64,000 nt of DNA from assembly GCA_033764075.1 (NCBI GenBank), contig JANRJH010000039.1, positions 89,207 to 153,206 of the forward strand, given 5' to 3'. The notes under the pieces were generated by a model. That model made no database searches. It was given only the letters and a program-made list of their open reading frames with translations, and had not been told where the DNA came from. Position numbers and translations under genes: made by a program. Below are positions 42,801 to 49,805 of this stretch, one piece after another (the first letter of the stretch is position 1; the number at the start of each line of letters is the position of its first letter). This stretch comes from M3007 sp033764075 (GTDB lineage: Bacteria; Bacteroidota; Bacteroidia; Chitinophagales; Saprospiraceae).

Positions 42801-44959
42801 TTGTTGTCTATGGTAAACGACTGCACCGTGCTGCAGCCGTTGGCGCCGATGACGGTAACTGTGTAAGTACCCGCCGGCACGTTCGTCAGGTTGGGCGTAT
42901 TGGCGCCGTTGTCCCACAAATAGGTATACGGCGGAAAACTGCTGCTGACGGTGGTGGTGATGCTGCCGTTGGCCAAATCGCAAGTGGACTGGGTAGGGTT
43001 CCCGTTCACGACCGGCTCGTTGGGCTCATCCGGGATGTCAAATGAAAACTCATCGGTACAGGAGCCGCCGGCGCTCACCGTGACGGTGTACGAGCCAGGA
43101 GGCAGGTTGTTTACGTCCTCCGTAGTCGGGCCATGCGACCAGGTGAAAGTGTAGGTGTTGGCCGGCGTAACGGTGATGTTGATCGCGCCATTCCCGCCGG
43201 GCAGGCAGGTGGTGTTGGCCGCTATGACTGCGTTGACGTTAAACGGCGGGTTGTTGTTCGGCACATCGATGGTCGCTTCAGCGGTACATGCGTTGGCGCC
43301 GGTGACGGTCACGCTGTACGTCCCGGCCGGAATATTAGGAATCGTAGACGTGGTTTGACCGCCACCCCACAAAATGGTGTAAGGCGGTACGCCGCCGCTA
43401 ACGGAAATACTGACGCTGCCGTTCGGAAGGTCGCAGGTGGTACCCACAAACGAGGTGTTGATGTTCGGTTCGTTGGGCTCGTCCTCGATGTCAAAGGTGG
43501 CTTCCTGCGTGCAGTTCACGCCAAACGTAACCGTGACCGTGTAGGTGCCGGGGGGCACGTCCGTCAGGTCGGGCGTAGTCGCGCCGTTGCTCCAGTTGTA
43601 GGTATAGGTATTGTTCGGGTTCACCGTGATGTCGATGTCGCCGTTGCCGGCAGGCAGGCAGGTGGTATTGGGTGTGGTGTTTCCGGTGATGGTAAAAGGG
43701 AAGGGGTTGTCGGCCACGGTCACCACCAGGGACTCCGTGCAGCCGTTGGCGTCGGTGACGGTAACGGTATAACTGCCCGCAGGGATGTTGCTCTGGTCTT
43801 CAGTGGTCGGCCCGTTGTTCCAGGCAAAGGTGTACGGGGTATTTCCGCCGGTAACCGACAGGTTGATGGCCCCGTTATTCTGCCCGCAGACCGCATTGGT
43901 GACCGCAGCCGTCGGGTTGATTACCACCTGGTTAATGGTGACCGATCCGGAAACGGTACCCGGGCAGTTCCCGTCAACGCTTTGTACACTCTGCAACGAG
44001 TACGTTCCGGGTTGTGTAACGGTCAGGATGTACGGGTTGTCGCTGGTAACGATAGGCGGCTGTGCTACGCCGTTCCGGCGGTAGATGAACCTCCATGGCG
44101 GGTCGCCGGTGAAGGTGATGGTCAGGTCAACCGGTTCAGGTTCGTTTTCGCAAATGATCCCGGAGCCGGACAGGGTGGCCGTGGGTATCGGTTGTATGTC
44201 GATCATCTGGCAAGAAAGCGTAGGGTTCGTGTCGCACAGGTTGCCCACCTGCACGCACAATTCGGCCGTACCCGCCATGTTTCCCCAGTTCACGTTCACG
44301 GAGTTGGTGTTTCCGCTGATGGTGCCCATACCGGAAGGGGTGAGCGTCCAGATATAAATGGTGGCCGCATTTGGCGGCGTGATGTTGTAGTTGTTGGTGG
44401 TATTCTGGCACACGGTATCCGGCCCGTTGATCGGCCCGGGCGCCGCGGGAGGTACACCCACGGTGGAGCCCTCCAACACGTCGATCTCGTAGTCGCACAC
44501 ATTGCCCCCGCATCCGTCCAGCACAAACCAGTACACCTGCCCGACCACAAAGTTGGTGGATTCCAGAATAAACGGATTCTGCGTGCACGCACACTGCACA
44601 TCCATGATTTGCACCCCCGGGGGACAACCTGCGTAAATGCCGCCCTGCAATCCCTCCATTCCCGGTCCCTGGGTGCAGTTTACCGGCGTCACTTCGATGA
44701 CGATCTCCGTAGTGCCGGCAAAAAAGGCAAACCACTCGTCGTTGTTCAACACCCACTGCCCGGAACAACCCGGGAAGGGTTGTGTGGTATTGTTGTTGTT
44801 GATGGTGGCGCAATAGCCGTCAAGGTTTTCACACAAAATGGGCGCCTCCGGACAAGTGTTGCCCGGCTGGGGGAACCCCACCGGCGGACAGGGTTGGGCA
44901 AATAAAAAAATACCTTGAAAAACGAGGAATGCCGGAAGAAGAATGTAAAAATACTTCAT
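36842..44959 (-). CDS. Giant SprB-like adhesin with type IX secretion (type B) C-terminal domain
   Basis: The 2,705-residue protein begins with a signal peptide (LLPAFLVFQGIFLFAQ). A cysteine-rich N-terminal jelly-roll-like part follows (to about 170). About 22 SprB-type repeats span roughly residues 350-2010 (38930-43915). Four more PKD/Ig-like modules and a C-terminal domain with VYVPNVFSPNNDGENDWF and IFDRWGNMVF complete it; the last part is the gliding motility-associated (CHU_C/type B) sorting signal. Twenty of the repeats alternate strictly between two forms (see findings). Such proteins are exported by the type IX system, run along the cell surface and promote gliding or adhesion. The gene is monocistronic. 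Its size and repeats may cause assembly collapse. Confidence 0.93.
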   Translation of the reverse strand: MKYFYILLPAFLVFQGIFLFAQPCPPVGFPQPGNTCPEAPILCENLDGYCATINNNNTTQPFPGCSGQWVLNNDEWFAFFAGTTEIVIEVTPVNCTQGPGMEGLQGGIYAGCPPGVQIMDVQCACTQNPFILESTNFVVGQVYWFVLDGCGGNVCDYEIDVLEGSTVGVPPAAPGPINGPDTVCQNTTNNYNITPPNAATIYIWTLTPSGMGTISGNTNSVNVNWGNMAGTAELCVQVGNLCDTNPTLSCQMIDIQPIPTATLSGSGIICENEPEPVDLTITFTGDPPWRFIYRRNGVAQPPIVTSDNPYILTVTQPGTYSLQSVQSVDGNCPGTVSGSVTINQVVINPTAAVTNAVCGQNNGAINLSVTGGNTPYTFAWNNGPTTEDQSNIPAGSYTVTVTDANGCTESLVVTVADNPFPFTITGNTTPNTTCLPAGNGDIDITVNPNNTYTYNWSNGATTPDLTDVPPGTYTVTVTFGVNCTQEATFDIEDEPNEPNINTSFVGTTCDLPNGSVSISVSGGVPPYTILWGGGQTTSTIPNIPAGTYSVTVTGANACTAEATIDVPNNNPPFNVNAVIAANTTCLPGGNGAINITVTPANTYTFTWSHGPTTEDVNNLPPGSYTVTVSAGGSCTDEFSFDIPDEPNEPVVNGNPTQSTCDLANGSITTTVSSSFPPYTYLWDNGANTPNLTNVPAGTYTVTVIGANGCSTVQSFTIDNNNPPFNINANIQPNTTCLPPGNGSITVSVTPANSYTYNWSSGQTTPGINGQPPGSYTVTVSAGGTCTDEATFDIPDEPNEPIIFIDETPSTCELSNGAINITVSGGVTPYTYSWSNGATTQDLSGIPAGPYSLTVTGANGCTSVDFVDLPNNNIPIDINGTVTANTNCLTNGNGSIVITVQPQPGAYTYTWNTGATTQNINGLSPGSYTVTVSLGGACTAEASFDVPDEPFTPELSFVATDPNCGLSNGNINLTVNAGLPPYTYLWSSGQSTQDINNQPPGFYFVTVTGANGCTSVDGIELTNQTIDITVLEDIFNQTSCVTNNGRINLFVTPTNVTYLWSNGATTANLVNVPAGVYSVTVSAGGNCTQTLTYVVGDDREYPSIIGDLTNATCGFSNGSIYTLVSGAPGPYSYNWSPSGSGPDRINIPAGNYSVTVTSSLGCTATELFAIDNEPILINIAGFPADNISCTTPNGFIDIDVDPPGTYTYAWSNGRTTQDINNLPAGVYTVTVTQGTCSATATFEVLNQLSLPNANTAPSPATCGQSNGGVALSANGGFPPYTYLWTGGPTTQNLNNVPPGIYNVTVTDFFGCTTTATATVPNSFITPNIAGQSAPNTSCTAPNGSINITATPAGLAFVYAWNNMSSSEDPGNLAPGTYTVTVSVGTGCTSSATFAVTDSTSLPVIDAAITPSICSQSDGGINLSISGGTGPYTFNWSNMASSEDLTNILSGNYTVTVTDATGCTADSLFNVPNNSSTFSISGVASPVTSCTTINGAIDLTVTPAGPYTYQWSNMAATQDLTNLPPGMYDVTVIETGTCAASASFVIADNRTYPAANTTVTPEICGLTNGSIDLTVTGGATPYTFIWSNSAGTEDLTGIDAGPYTVTVTGANGCTGTAGANVPEEFIVFALSGNTAPNSSCVAANGGIDLVVTPAGAYTYSWSNAAVTQDLNNITGGTYTVTVSAGGTCTNTATFTVNSTIPAPVISESVAPEVCGQGNGSINLSVGGGAGPYVFIWSNAAVTEDLSGLDAGVYAVTVTGANGCSTTENYTVPTNTIIPVINSAITANTSCTAPNGAVNLAVTPTNLTYTYNWSGGQNTSSVSGLPAGMYSVTVNGGGACIETANFVVPDNRNVPVIDGQTTNILCFGDLTGVIEQNVSGGTPPFSFNWSPSIPGNPEDPSGLAAGTYRVTITDPLGCSATQTYVITQPASAVSLVCVQTATVTFPGFSDGIATLTIGGGTPPYAVATTPGTSQSGVLPGDLVLSGLSEGQYAVVVTDANGCSNICDFRITPEICETVIGNMSDALLENCGPGCLEATYDALGQFLDPDDVLQFVLHEGSGTQIVNEIARSNQPEFCYDQATMQYGTTYYIAAVAGDNDGNGNVALNDYCTVIAAGTPILFKEIPVPVIAPPGNLNCVVDAVTLSGSSSINATFSWTTANGTLAGDPAQASVQVTSEGTYTLTLDANGCNATASVVVNDFTNQPTATVIASPDDVLDCKINEIILAGTIEGSLDANAIWLSGSMVFANGTTVTIDTPGSYVFVILDTISLCTDTAFVVIDEDQAFPPLFINPPDILSCTNISITLSGGSPIPGVTFNWAQVNGTDTVLIGNGPSVPVTQPGTYLLIGVDPINNCTNSTAVAVTAVLDAPVADAGQGFTIACFGETELLDGTASTGEPGLLFKWSTSDGIIASGAGTATPTITQPGTYTLVVTNPGNGCTDIAEVVIPPDAPIAVLEVIQPPCEGDKGTILIDTFIGGKPPVQYSFDGGVTFTQATIFNNLSAGTYSILAVDAIGCSATVEATIVDAQPFLLTLDPRVYLKLGDSYLINTVSTLQANLISSIQWTPATGLSCDTCLNPLATPPRTQQYRVVAISQAGCRAEAGILLIVDRDIDVYVPNVFSPNNDGENDWFTVYANPKHVISIKALQIFDRWGNMVFQRADFPPNQNEMGWDGSHRGEAMNPAVFVWYAELELADGTIELFKGDVTLTR

Positions 44960-45126
44960 GTCGCAGAACAGAGCAAAAGGGTTTACGTGGCTGAGCAGAT
45001 TAAAAAAACAAGGTCAAGTTCGGCGGCGGGATTGTCGGCAAAAAATATGCGCAAATGAAAATATTAGCAAAATCTGATCAGTGCAGTAATGCATCTAAAA
45101 AGGGCAATCGCCCGGTGTGCCGGCAC

Positions 45127-45690
45127 CTACTCCACCATCGTGCCGTATTGTTTGCCCAGTCTGGTCATTTTGATCAGGTAGGCAAGGCGCTTGTCCGATT
45201 CCGGCAGGTTGTTTTTCCGGCATTCCATCACAAATCCGATGCGCAATTTCCGGTAATTCAGGGGAAAACTCTGAAACAGGCGCCACACGTCATCTTCGGC
45301 AGTTAATTGTTGGAGGACATCGTCCGGAATAACCAGCGGGTCGTCTTCTTTGCCCAACTGGTCGCCAACGGCGGCCAATCCGGCAGGCGTCATCAATCCT
45401 GCACGTATCAACTTGAACATGCGTTGCCTGTTTAATTCAGACAAAAAACTTTTCAGCTTTCTGGGGGTATATCTTTGAACAGAACTGACATCATCGTACT
45501 TTTTGGCTAACCCGTCGATCCAACCCCAGCAAAGCGCCTCTTCCACGGCATCGTCGTAAGGCACCCGGGGAAGGGCCGACTTCACATGCGGTGTGCGCAA
45601 CCAAATTTCAGATGCGCTTCGGTGGTTTTCTTCCAGCCACGACCGCCATGTTGTCCGGCTTGTTGGATAATATACGATTCCTATTTCCAC
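45127..45690 (-). CDS. YdeI/OmpD-associated family protein
   Basis: The 187-residue protein matches the YdeI-like family: an N-terminal segment TTWRSWLEENHRSASEIWL, the conserved YDDAVEEALCWGWIDGLAKKYD, YTPRKLKSFLSELNRQR and a C-terminal SFPLNYRKLRIGFV part. Family members are cytoplasmic and linked to stress or peptide resistance in enterobacteria. The biochemical role is unknown. The conserved YTPRK segment is strongly retained. It stands alone between two intergenic spaces. Confidence 0.85.
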   Translation of the reverse strand: MEIGIVYYPTSRTTWRSWLEENHRSASEIWLRTPHVKSALPRVPYDDAVEEALCWGWIDGLAKKYDDVSSVQRYTPRKLKSFLSELNRQRMFKLIRAGLMTPAGLAAVGDQLGKEDDPLVIPDDVLQQLTAEDDVWRLFQSFPLNYRKLRIGFVMECRKNNLPESDKRLAYLIKMTRLGKQYGTMVE

Positions 45691-45830
45691 CGGGCGAAAT
45701 TAGTTGTTTAAAACCAAATATAATATCAGGATTCAAATTATTTCCCGAATGCTGCCCAACCCGATCGCAAGGGATGGTCATCCTTCTGCAAGAAATTATT
45801 TTTATAAAGTCTAAATAAACTGACGTGATT

Positions 45831-45838
45831 TACTTTTG
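45831..45838 (+). promoter_or_regulatory. -7 element upstream of the DUF4856 gene
   Basis: TACTTTTG matches TAnnTTTG and lies 37 bases before the ATG at 45876. No TTG stands 20 bases upstream. An AGTCTAAAT half-site (45808-45816) resembles half of a DtxR-type iron box, but the other half matches poorly. Confidence 0.4.
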
Positions 45839-45875
45839 CGTCGTTTCTTTGTTTCATCTTTCAAACTGCAATGAC

Positions 45876-47000
45876 ATGAAAACTGCACGTTTAACCCTCT
45901 ATGCGCTGCTTTTCGCTTCCCTGGCTTGGACTGCCTGCAACGACGACGATGAGCGCGAACCGCTCAACATCCCCTCTGCGTACGACGGCGCCAACTTCAA
46001 CGCCAACACAGCTACGGAAGCGGGTGTGCGCCAAAGCCTGACCAATCTGGTCAATGAAGCGAAAAAAGGCCGCACCGCCGGCGTTCAAGTACCTTTTGCC
46101 AACCTCAACCAACTGTACAACCAGGCGGGCAACCCCACCTTGGTGTCCATCACCACGCCCTATTACGCCGGCCGGTTAAACGGCGCCAGCGGGTTTCTCC
46201 AGGAGTTGGCCAACGCCTCCGGTACGGCCTATGTGCCCGGCCCGCCCACCGGTCAGGGGGGCGTCTTCGCCGATTACCTGTTCGACGAAAACGGCCTTGA
46301 AATGGAGCAAATGATTGAAAAGGGCCTTTTCGCCGCCATGCTGTACAAGCACTTCAACGAATTGACGCACAGCACCATCACCGACGCTACCGTGGATCGC
46401 ATGCTCTCCATTTTCGGCGCCCATCCCGACTTCCCGAACAGCTACCAGGCCAGCAAACACGCCAACCCGGACGTGTTCAGCGCCAATTACGCCGCCCGCC
46501 GCGACAAAAACGACGGCAACGGTTTTTACACCCGCATCCGCGATCAGTTCATCAAGCTCCAGGCGGCGGTACGCGCCGGAAGCGACTACAACCGGGAGCG
46601 CGACGAAGCCATTGAAGAAATTCGCAGCCTCTTGGAAAAATCCAGCGCCGCTACCGTCATCAACTACTGCTACGCCACCATCAGCCGGCTTAGCGCCACC
46701 AACCCGACGGATGCCGACAAAGGCGCCGCCCTGCATGCTTACGGAGAAGCGGTCGGGTTTATGCACGGCTGGCGGACTGCAGAGCACAAAACCATCACCG
46801 ACGCCCAGATCGACGAGGTGCTGATCCTGCTGAATGCGCCTTACAACGGCACGCCCACTTCCTATACTTTCGTTACCGATCCGGTGAATCAATTGCCTAA
46901 ACTGACCGAGGTCATCAACCGTTTGGCCGATATTTACGACTTTAGCGCCACTGAACTGGAAGACTTTAAACAAAACTGGGTAACCGTACAAAACCGGTAA
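45876..47000 (+). CDS. DUF4856 lipoprotein
   Basis: The 374-residue protein has a lipoprotein signal (LLFASLAWTAC) and the features of DUF4856: IPSAYDGANFNANTATE, FADYLFDENGLEMEQMIEKGLFAAMLYKHFN and HAYGEAVGFMHGWRT. DUF4856 proteins occur in Bacteroidota beside imelysin and HTTM genes, as here, and are linked to iron-responsive surface functions. Their activity is unknown. The helical, imelysin-like character of the sequence suggests a common ancestry with its neighbour. The ATG at 45876 begins the signal peptide. Confidence 0.87.
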   Translation: MKTARLTLYALLFASLAWTACNDDDEREPLNIPSAYDGANFNANTATEAGVRQSLTNLVNEAKKGRTAGVQVPFANLNQLYNQAGNPTLVSITTPYYAGRLNGASGFLQELANASGTAYVPGPPTGQGGVFADYLFDENGLEMEQMIEKGLFAAMLYKHFNELTHSTITDATVDRMLSIFGAHPDFPNSYQASKHANPDVFSANYAARRDKNDGNGFYTRIRDQFIKLQAAVRAGSDYNRERDEAIEEIRSLLEKSSAATVINYCYATISRLSATNPTDADKGAALHAYGEAVGFMHGWRTAEHKTITDAQIDEVLILLNAPYNGTPTSYTFVTDPVNQLPKLTEVINRLADIYDFSATELEDFKQNWVTVQNR

Positions 47001-47062
47001 AATGTTACTGTCGGGACGCGAAATGGTTCGTTTTCCCGTCCCGGCAGTTCAAATCTCGCACC

Positions 47063-48154
47063 ATGAAAATACAGTACCTCCTCCTCCTGCTCCTTCCGTT
47101 TTTTGCCTGCGACAACAGCGGTTCCTCTTCGGGCAATGACTTCGACCGCAGGGCTATGCTCGAGCACTATGGTCAGCACATCATCCAGCCGGCGTACGGC
47201 ACGCTCGGAAGCAACACGGAAATCCTAAAAACGCAGTCCGATGCCTTTGCCACCGGGCTGACCGAGGCTGCCCTGCTGCAGGCGCGTACTGCCTGGCGAA
47301 CGGCTTATGAAAGCTGGCAAAACGCCAATGCGTTCAATTTTGGGCCGGGCGGCGAAGAGGGTACCCGGAAAAGCCTCGTGGAGGAGATTGGACTGTTTCC
47401 CGTCAGCGAAAGCAAAATTGAATCCAGGATCGCCTCCGGCGCCTGGAACATGAACGATTTTGACCGGGATGCGCGCGGCTTCCTGGCAGTCGAGTACCTG
47501 CTGTACGGCAAAAACCAGAGCACAGCCGAGGTACTGAACGCTTTTCAGGTTAGCCCCAACCGACGGCAGTACCTGAATGATCTGGTGCAAAATCTGGTTT
47601 CCCGGGTGTCGGATGTCCGCACGGCCTGGTCGGCCTACTACCCCGGTTTTGTGGCCAACGACGGCACCGACGTGGGCAGCAGCACATCGTTGTTGTACAA
47701 CGAGTTTGTGCGCAGTTATGAGTCGCTGAAAAATTTCAAGGTAGCCCTGCCGCTGGGCAAACGGCCCGGGCAGGTGCAGCCTGAGCCCCAGTTGGTGGAA
47801 GGATTTTACAGCGCCACCTCTCTGGACATGATCAAGCGGCACTGGGCCTCCGTGGAGCACCTGTGGTACGGCCAGGATCCGGCCGGCGCCGACGGCCCGG
47901 GGTTCCGTGAGTACCTGGCCAGTGTGGAGGGCGGCGATATGCTCATCGGGCAAACGGAGGCGCAAATGGCCGTGGTAAGGTCCGCCCTGGCCGCCGTGCC
48001 TGCCAACCAGAGCCTGTCGGAACTCATGGCAGCCGAGGCTCCCGAAGTGGTCGCGCTGAACGACGAACTGCAGAAGTTTACGCGATTTATCAAAAGCGAT
48101 ATGTCTTCACTGCTGGGCATTGCCATCACTTTTGCCAGTGGCGACGGTGACTGA
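47063..48154 (+). CDS. Imelysin family lipoprotein (M75-like)
   Basis: The 363-residue protein has a lipoprotein signal (LLLLLPFFAC) and the imelysin fold: TAWRTAYESWQNANAFNFGPG, the segment RDARGFLAVEYLLYG and a repeated half near HWASVEHLWYG. In canonical imelysins the GxHxxE motif stands in the first segment; here histidine is replaced by leucine (GFLAVE). Protease activity is therefore doubtful and an iron-binding or structural role is more likely. It lies 62 bases after the DUF4856 gene and overlaps the HTTM gene if that starts at its GTG. Confidence 0.88.
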   Translation: MKIQYLLLLLLPFFACDNSGSSSGNDFDRRAMLEHYGQHIIQPAYGTLGSNTEILKTQSDAFATGLTEAALLQARTAWRTAYESWQNANAFNFGPGGEEGTRKSLVEEIGLFPVSESKIESRIASGAWNMNDFDRDARGFLAVEYLLYGKNQSTAEVLNAFQVSPNRRQYLNDLVQNLVSRVSDVRTAWSAYYPGFVANDGTDVGSSTSLLYNEFVRSYESLKNFKVALPLGKRPGQVQPEPQLVEGFYSATSLDMIKRHWASVEHLWYGQDPAGADGPGFREYLASVEGGDMLIGQTEAQMAVVRSALAAVPANQSLSELMAAEAPEVVALNDELQKFTRFIKSDMSSLLGIAITFASGDGD

Positions 48155-49490
48155 CACCGCCGTTCGCCATCGCCTGAAAGGTTGGTGGGCCGGTCTGGAC
48201 GAACCGGTGTCCATAGCGCCCCTGGTCACCCTGCGGGTTGTGCTGGGGGGATTGTTGCTGTTCAGCACGGCGCGTTTTTGGGCATTGGGCTGGATTGATG
48301 ATCACTACATCCGGCCGGGTTTTCACTTTCATTACTACGGCTTCGAATGGGTGAGGCTACTGCCGCCCTCCGGCTTGTACGCCGTGCATGCCCTGCTCAT
48401 GCTCAGTTCGCTGTTGGTGATGCTGGGCTTGTGCTACCGCCTGGCAGCCCTGGCGCAATTCCTGCTGTTTACTTACACCGAACTGCTGGACCTTACGTAC
48501 TATCTGAATCACTATTACTTCGTCAGCATCGCGTGTGCCATGCTGGTGGTGGCGCCTGCGCACCGTGCCGTTTCACTCGACGTATGGCGCAATCCAGCGC
48601 TTCGCCTCACCCATGTGCCGCGCTGGACGGTCGGCATGTTCAAACTTCAACTGGCACTGGTGTATGGTTACGCCGGCCTCTGGAAGATCAACAGCGACTG
48701 GCTGCTGCACGCCCTGCCCCTGAAAATCTGGCTGCCGGCACAGGATCGGCTTCCCCTCATCGGCCCGCTGTTCCGGTTTACGGAGACCGCCTATGTGTTC
48801 AGTTGGCTGGGGATGCTCTACGATGCCACCATACCCTTTTGGCTGAGTTGGTCGACTACGCGGCCTTTCGCTTACGTGGTCGTGATTGTTTTTCACGTGG
48901 TTACCGGAATGTTGTTCCAGATCGGCGTGTTCCCGGCAGTGATGATCGGCGCTACGCTGGTGTTTTTTTCGGAAAAATGGCACCGGCGCATCTGGCGAAT
49001 ACCCAATGGGGAAAGCCATGCCGCAAATACCGAATGGCGAATGCCCATAGCAAAGAGCGTGTTGGTGGTGCATTTCCTGTTCCAGATCCTTTTTCCCTGG
49101 CGGTATTTGCTGTATCCCGGCAATGTGTTCTGGACGGAAGAGGGGTACCGTTTTTCCTGGAGGGTCATGTTGATGGAAAAAGCGGGCACGGCGCAGTTTT
49201 ATGTCCGCGACGGGCGCACCGGGCGCGAGGGCCTGGTTGTCAACAGCGAGTTTCTGAACCCGCACCAGGAGAAACAGATGTCCATGCAGCCCGACATGAT
49301 CCTGCAATTCGCCCATTTTTTAAAGGCGCATTACGAAAAGAAGGGGGTAGCCGACCCGGTGGTGCGCGCCGAGGTGTATGTGACCCTGAACGGGCGGCCA
49401 AGCCGCCTGCTCATTGACCCGGCGGTGGACCTGACCCTGTTGCGGGATGGTTGGGGGAGAAAGGCGTGGATTTTGGCCTCGGAGCGATGA
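48147..49490 (+). CDS. HTTM domain membrane protein
   Basis: The 447-residue protein has the HTTM (vitamin K-dependent gamma-carboxylase-like) membrane domain. It includes APLVTLRVVLGGLLLFSTARF, the YYGFEWVRLLP segment, YTELLDLTYYLNHYYFVSIACAMLV and YGYAGLWKINSDWL. A soluble C-terminal part ends in RDGWGRKAWILASER. Bacterial HTTM proteins are of unknown activity and are often encoded with imelysin in iron-related clusters. The start is uncertain. GTG at 48147 overlaps the imelysin stop (GTGACTGA), which suggests coupling; TTG at 48120 is also open. Confidence 0.85.
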   Translation: MTDTAVRHRLKGWWAGLDEPVSIAPLVTLRVVLGGLLLFSTARFWALGWIDDHYIRPGFHFHYYGFEWVRLLPPSGLYAVHALLMLSSLLVMLGLCYRLAALAQFLLFTYTELLDLTYYLNHYYFVSIACAMLVVAPAHRAVSLDVWRNPALRLTHVPRWTVGMFKLQLALVYGYAGLWKINSDWLLHALPLKIWLPAQDRLPLIGPLFRFTETAYVFSWLGMLYDATIPFWLSWSTTRPFAYVVVIVFHVVTGMLFQIGVFPAVMIGATLVFFSEKWHRRIWRIPNGESHAANTEWRMPIAKSVLVVHFLFQILFPWRYLLYPGNVFWTEEGYRFSWRVMLMEKAGTAQFYVRDGRTGREGLVVNSEFLNPHQEKQMSMQPDMILQFAHFLKAHYEKKGVADPVVRAEVYVTLNGRPSRLLIDPAVDLTLLRDGWGRKAWILASER

Positions 49491-49500
49491 CCCGCAAAAC

Positions 49501-49537
49501 AAAAGCGCCGGAACCACACCTGGTTCCAGCGCTTTTT
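49501..49537. terminator. Bidirectional terminator between HTTM gene and tRNA-Cys
   Basis: AAAAGCGC pairs with GCGCTTTT and GGAACC with GGTTCC, separated by one C/A mismatch, around a 6-base loop. A and T runs stand on both sides, so it can end both the HTTM transcript and the convergent tRNA. Confidence 0.85.
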
Positions 49538-49546
49538 ACTTACCGG

Positions 49547-49617
49547 AGGTCTCTGGCGGATTCGAACCGCCGTAGCAGCTTTTGCAGAGCTGTGCCTAAC
49601 CGCTCGGCCAAGAGACC
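49547..49617 (-). tRNA. tRNA-Cys (GCA)
   Basis: The minus strand folds as a full cloverleaf. The acceptor stem pairs GGTCTCT with AGAGACC, and the D-arm lies in TGGCCGAGCGGTTAGGCA. The anticodon stem CAGCT/AGCTG has loop CTGCAAA, so the anticodon is GCA. The T-arm is GGCGG-TTCGAAT-CCGCC. It is 71 bases with T as discriminator, and CCA is not encoded. It is the only tRNA seen in the window. Confidence 0.95.
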
Positions 49618-49805
49618 GGTACATGGTTTTCAAACGGGATGCAAAGATAAGGCGCTTTTAGTTTGGCATGCAAGTGTTGTCGGAAAGTTTTTCTGTAATC
49701 GCTGCCTTATTTTTTCAGGAAGGCGGAATAGGAAAAGCCGTCCTATATTTGGCCCCGACTGAAAAACCAAAGCATATTTCGCAAACGTTCAATCCATCGA
49801 ATGAA

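Noticed and set aside
45803..45820. Iron-regulator (DtxR-like) box before the DUF4856 gene
   Set aside because: Only one half (AGTCTAAAT) fits; the other keeps about five of nine bases. Not enough without genome-wide support.
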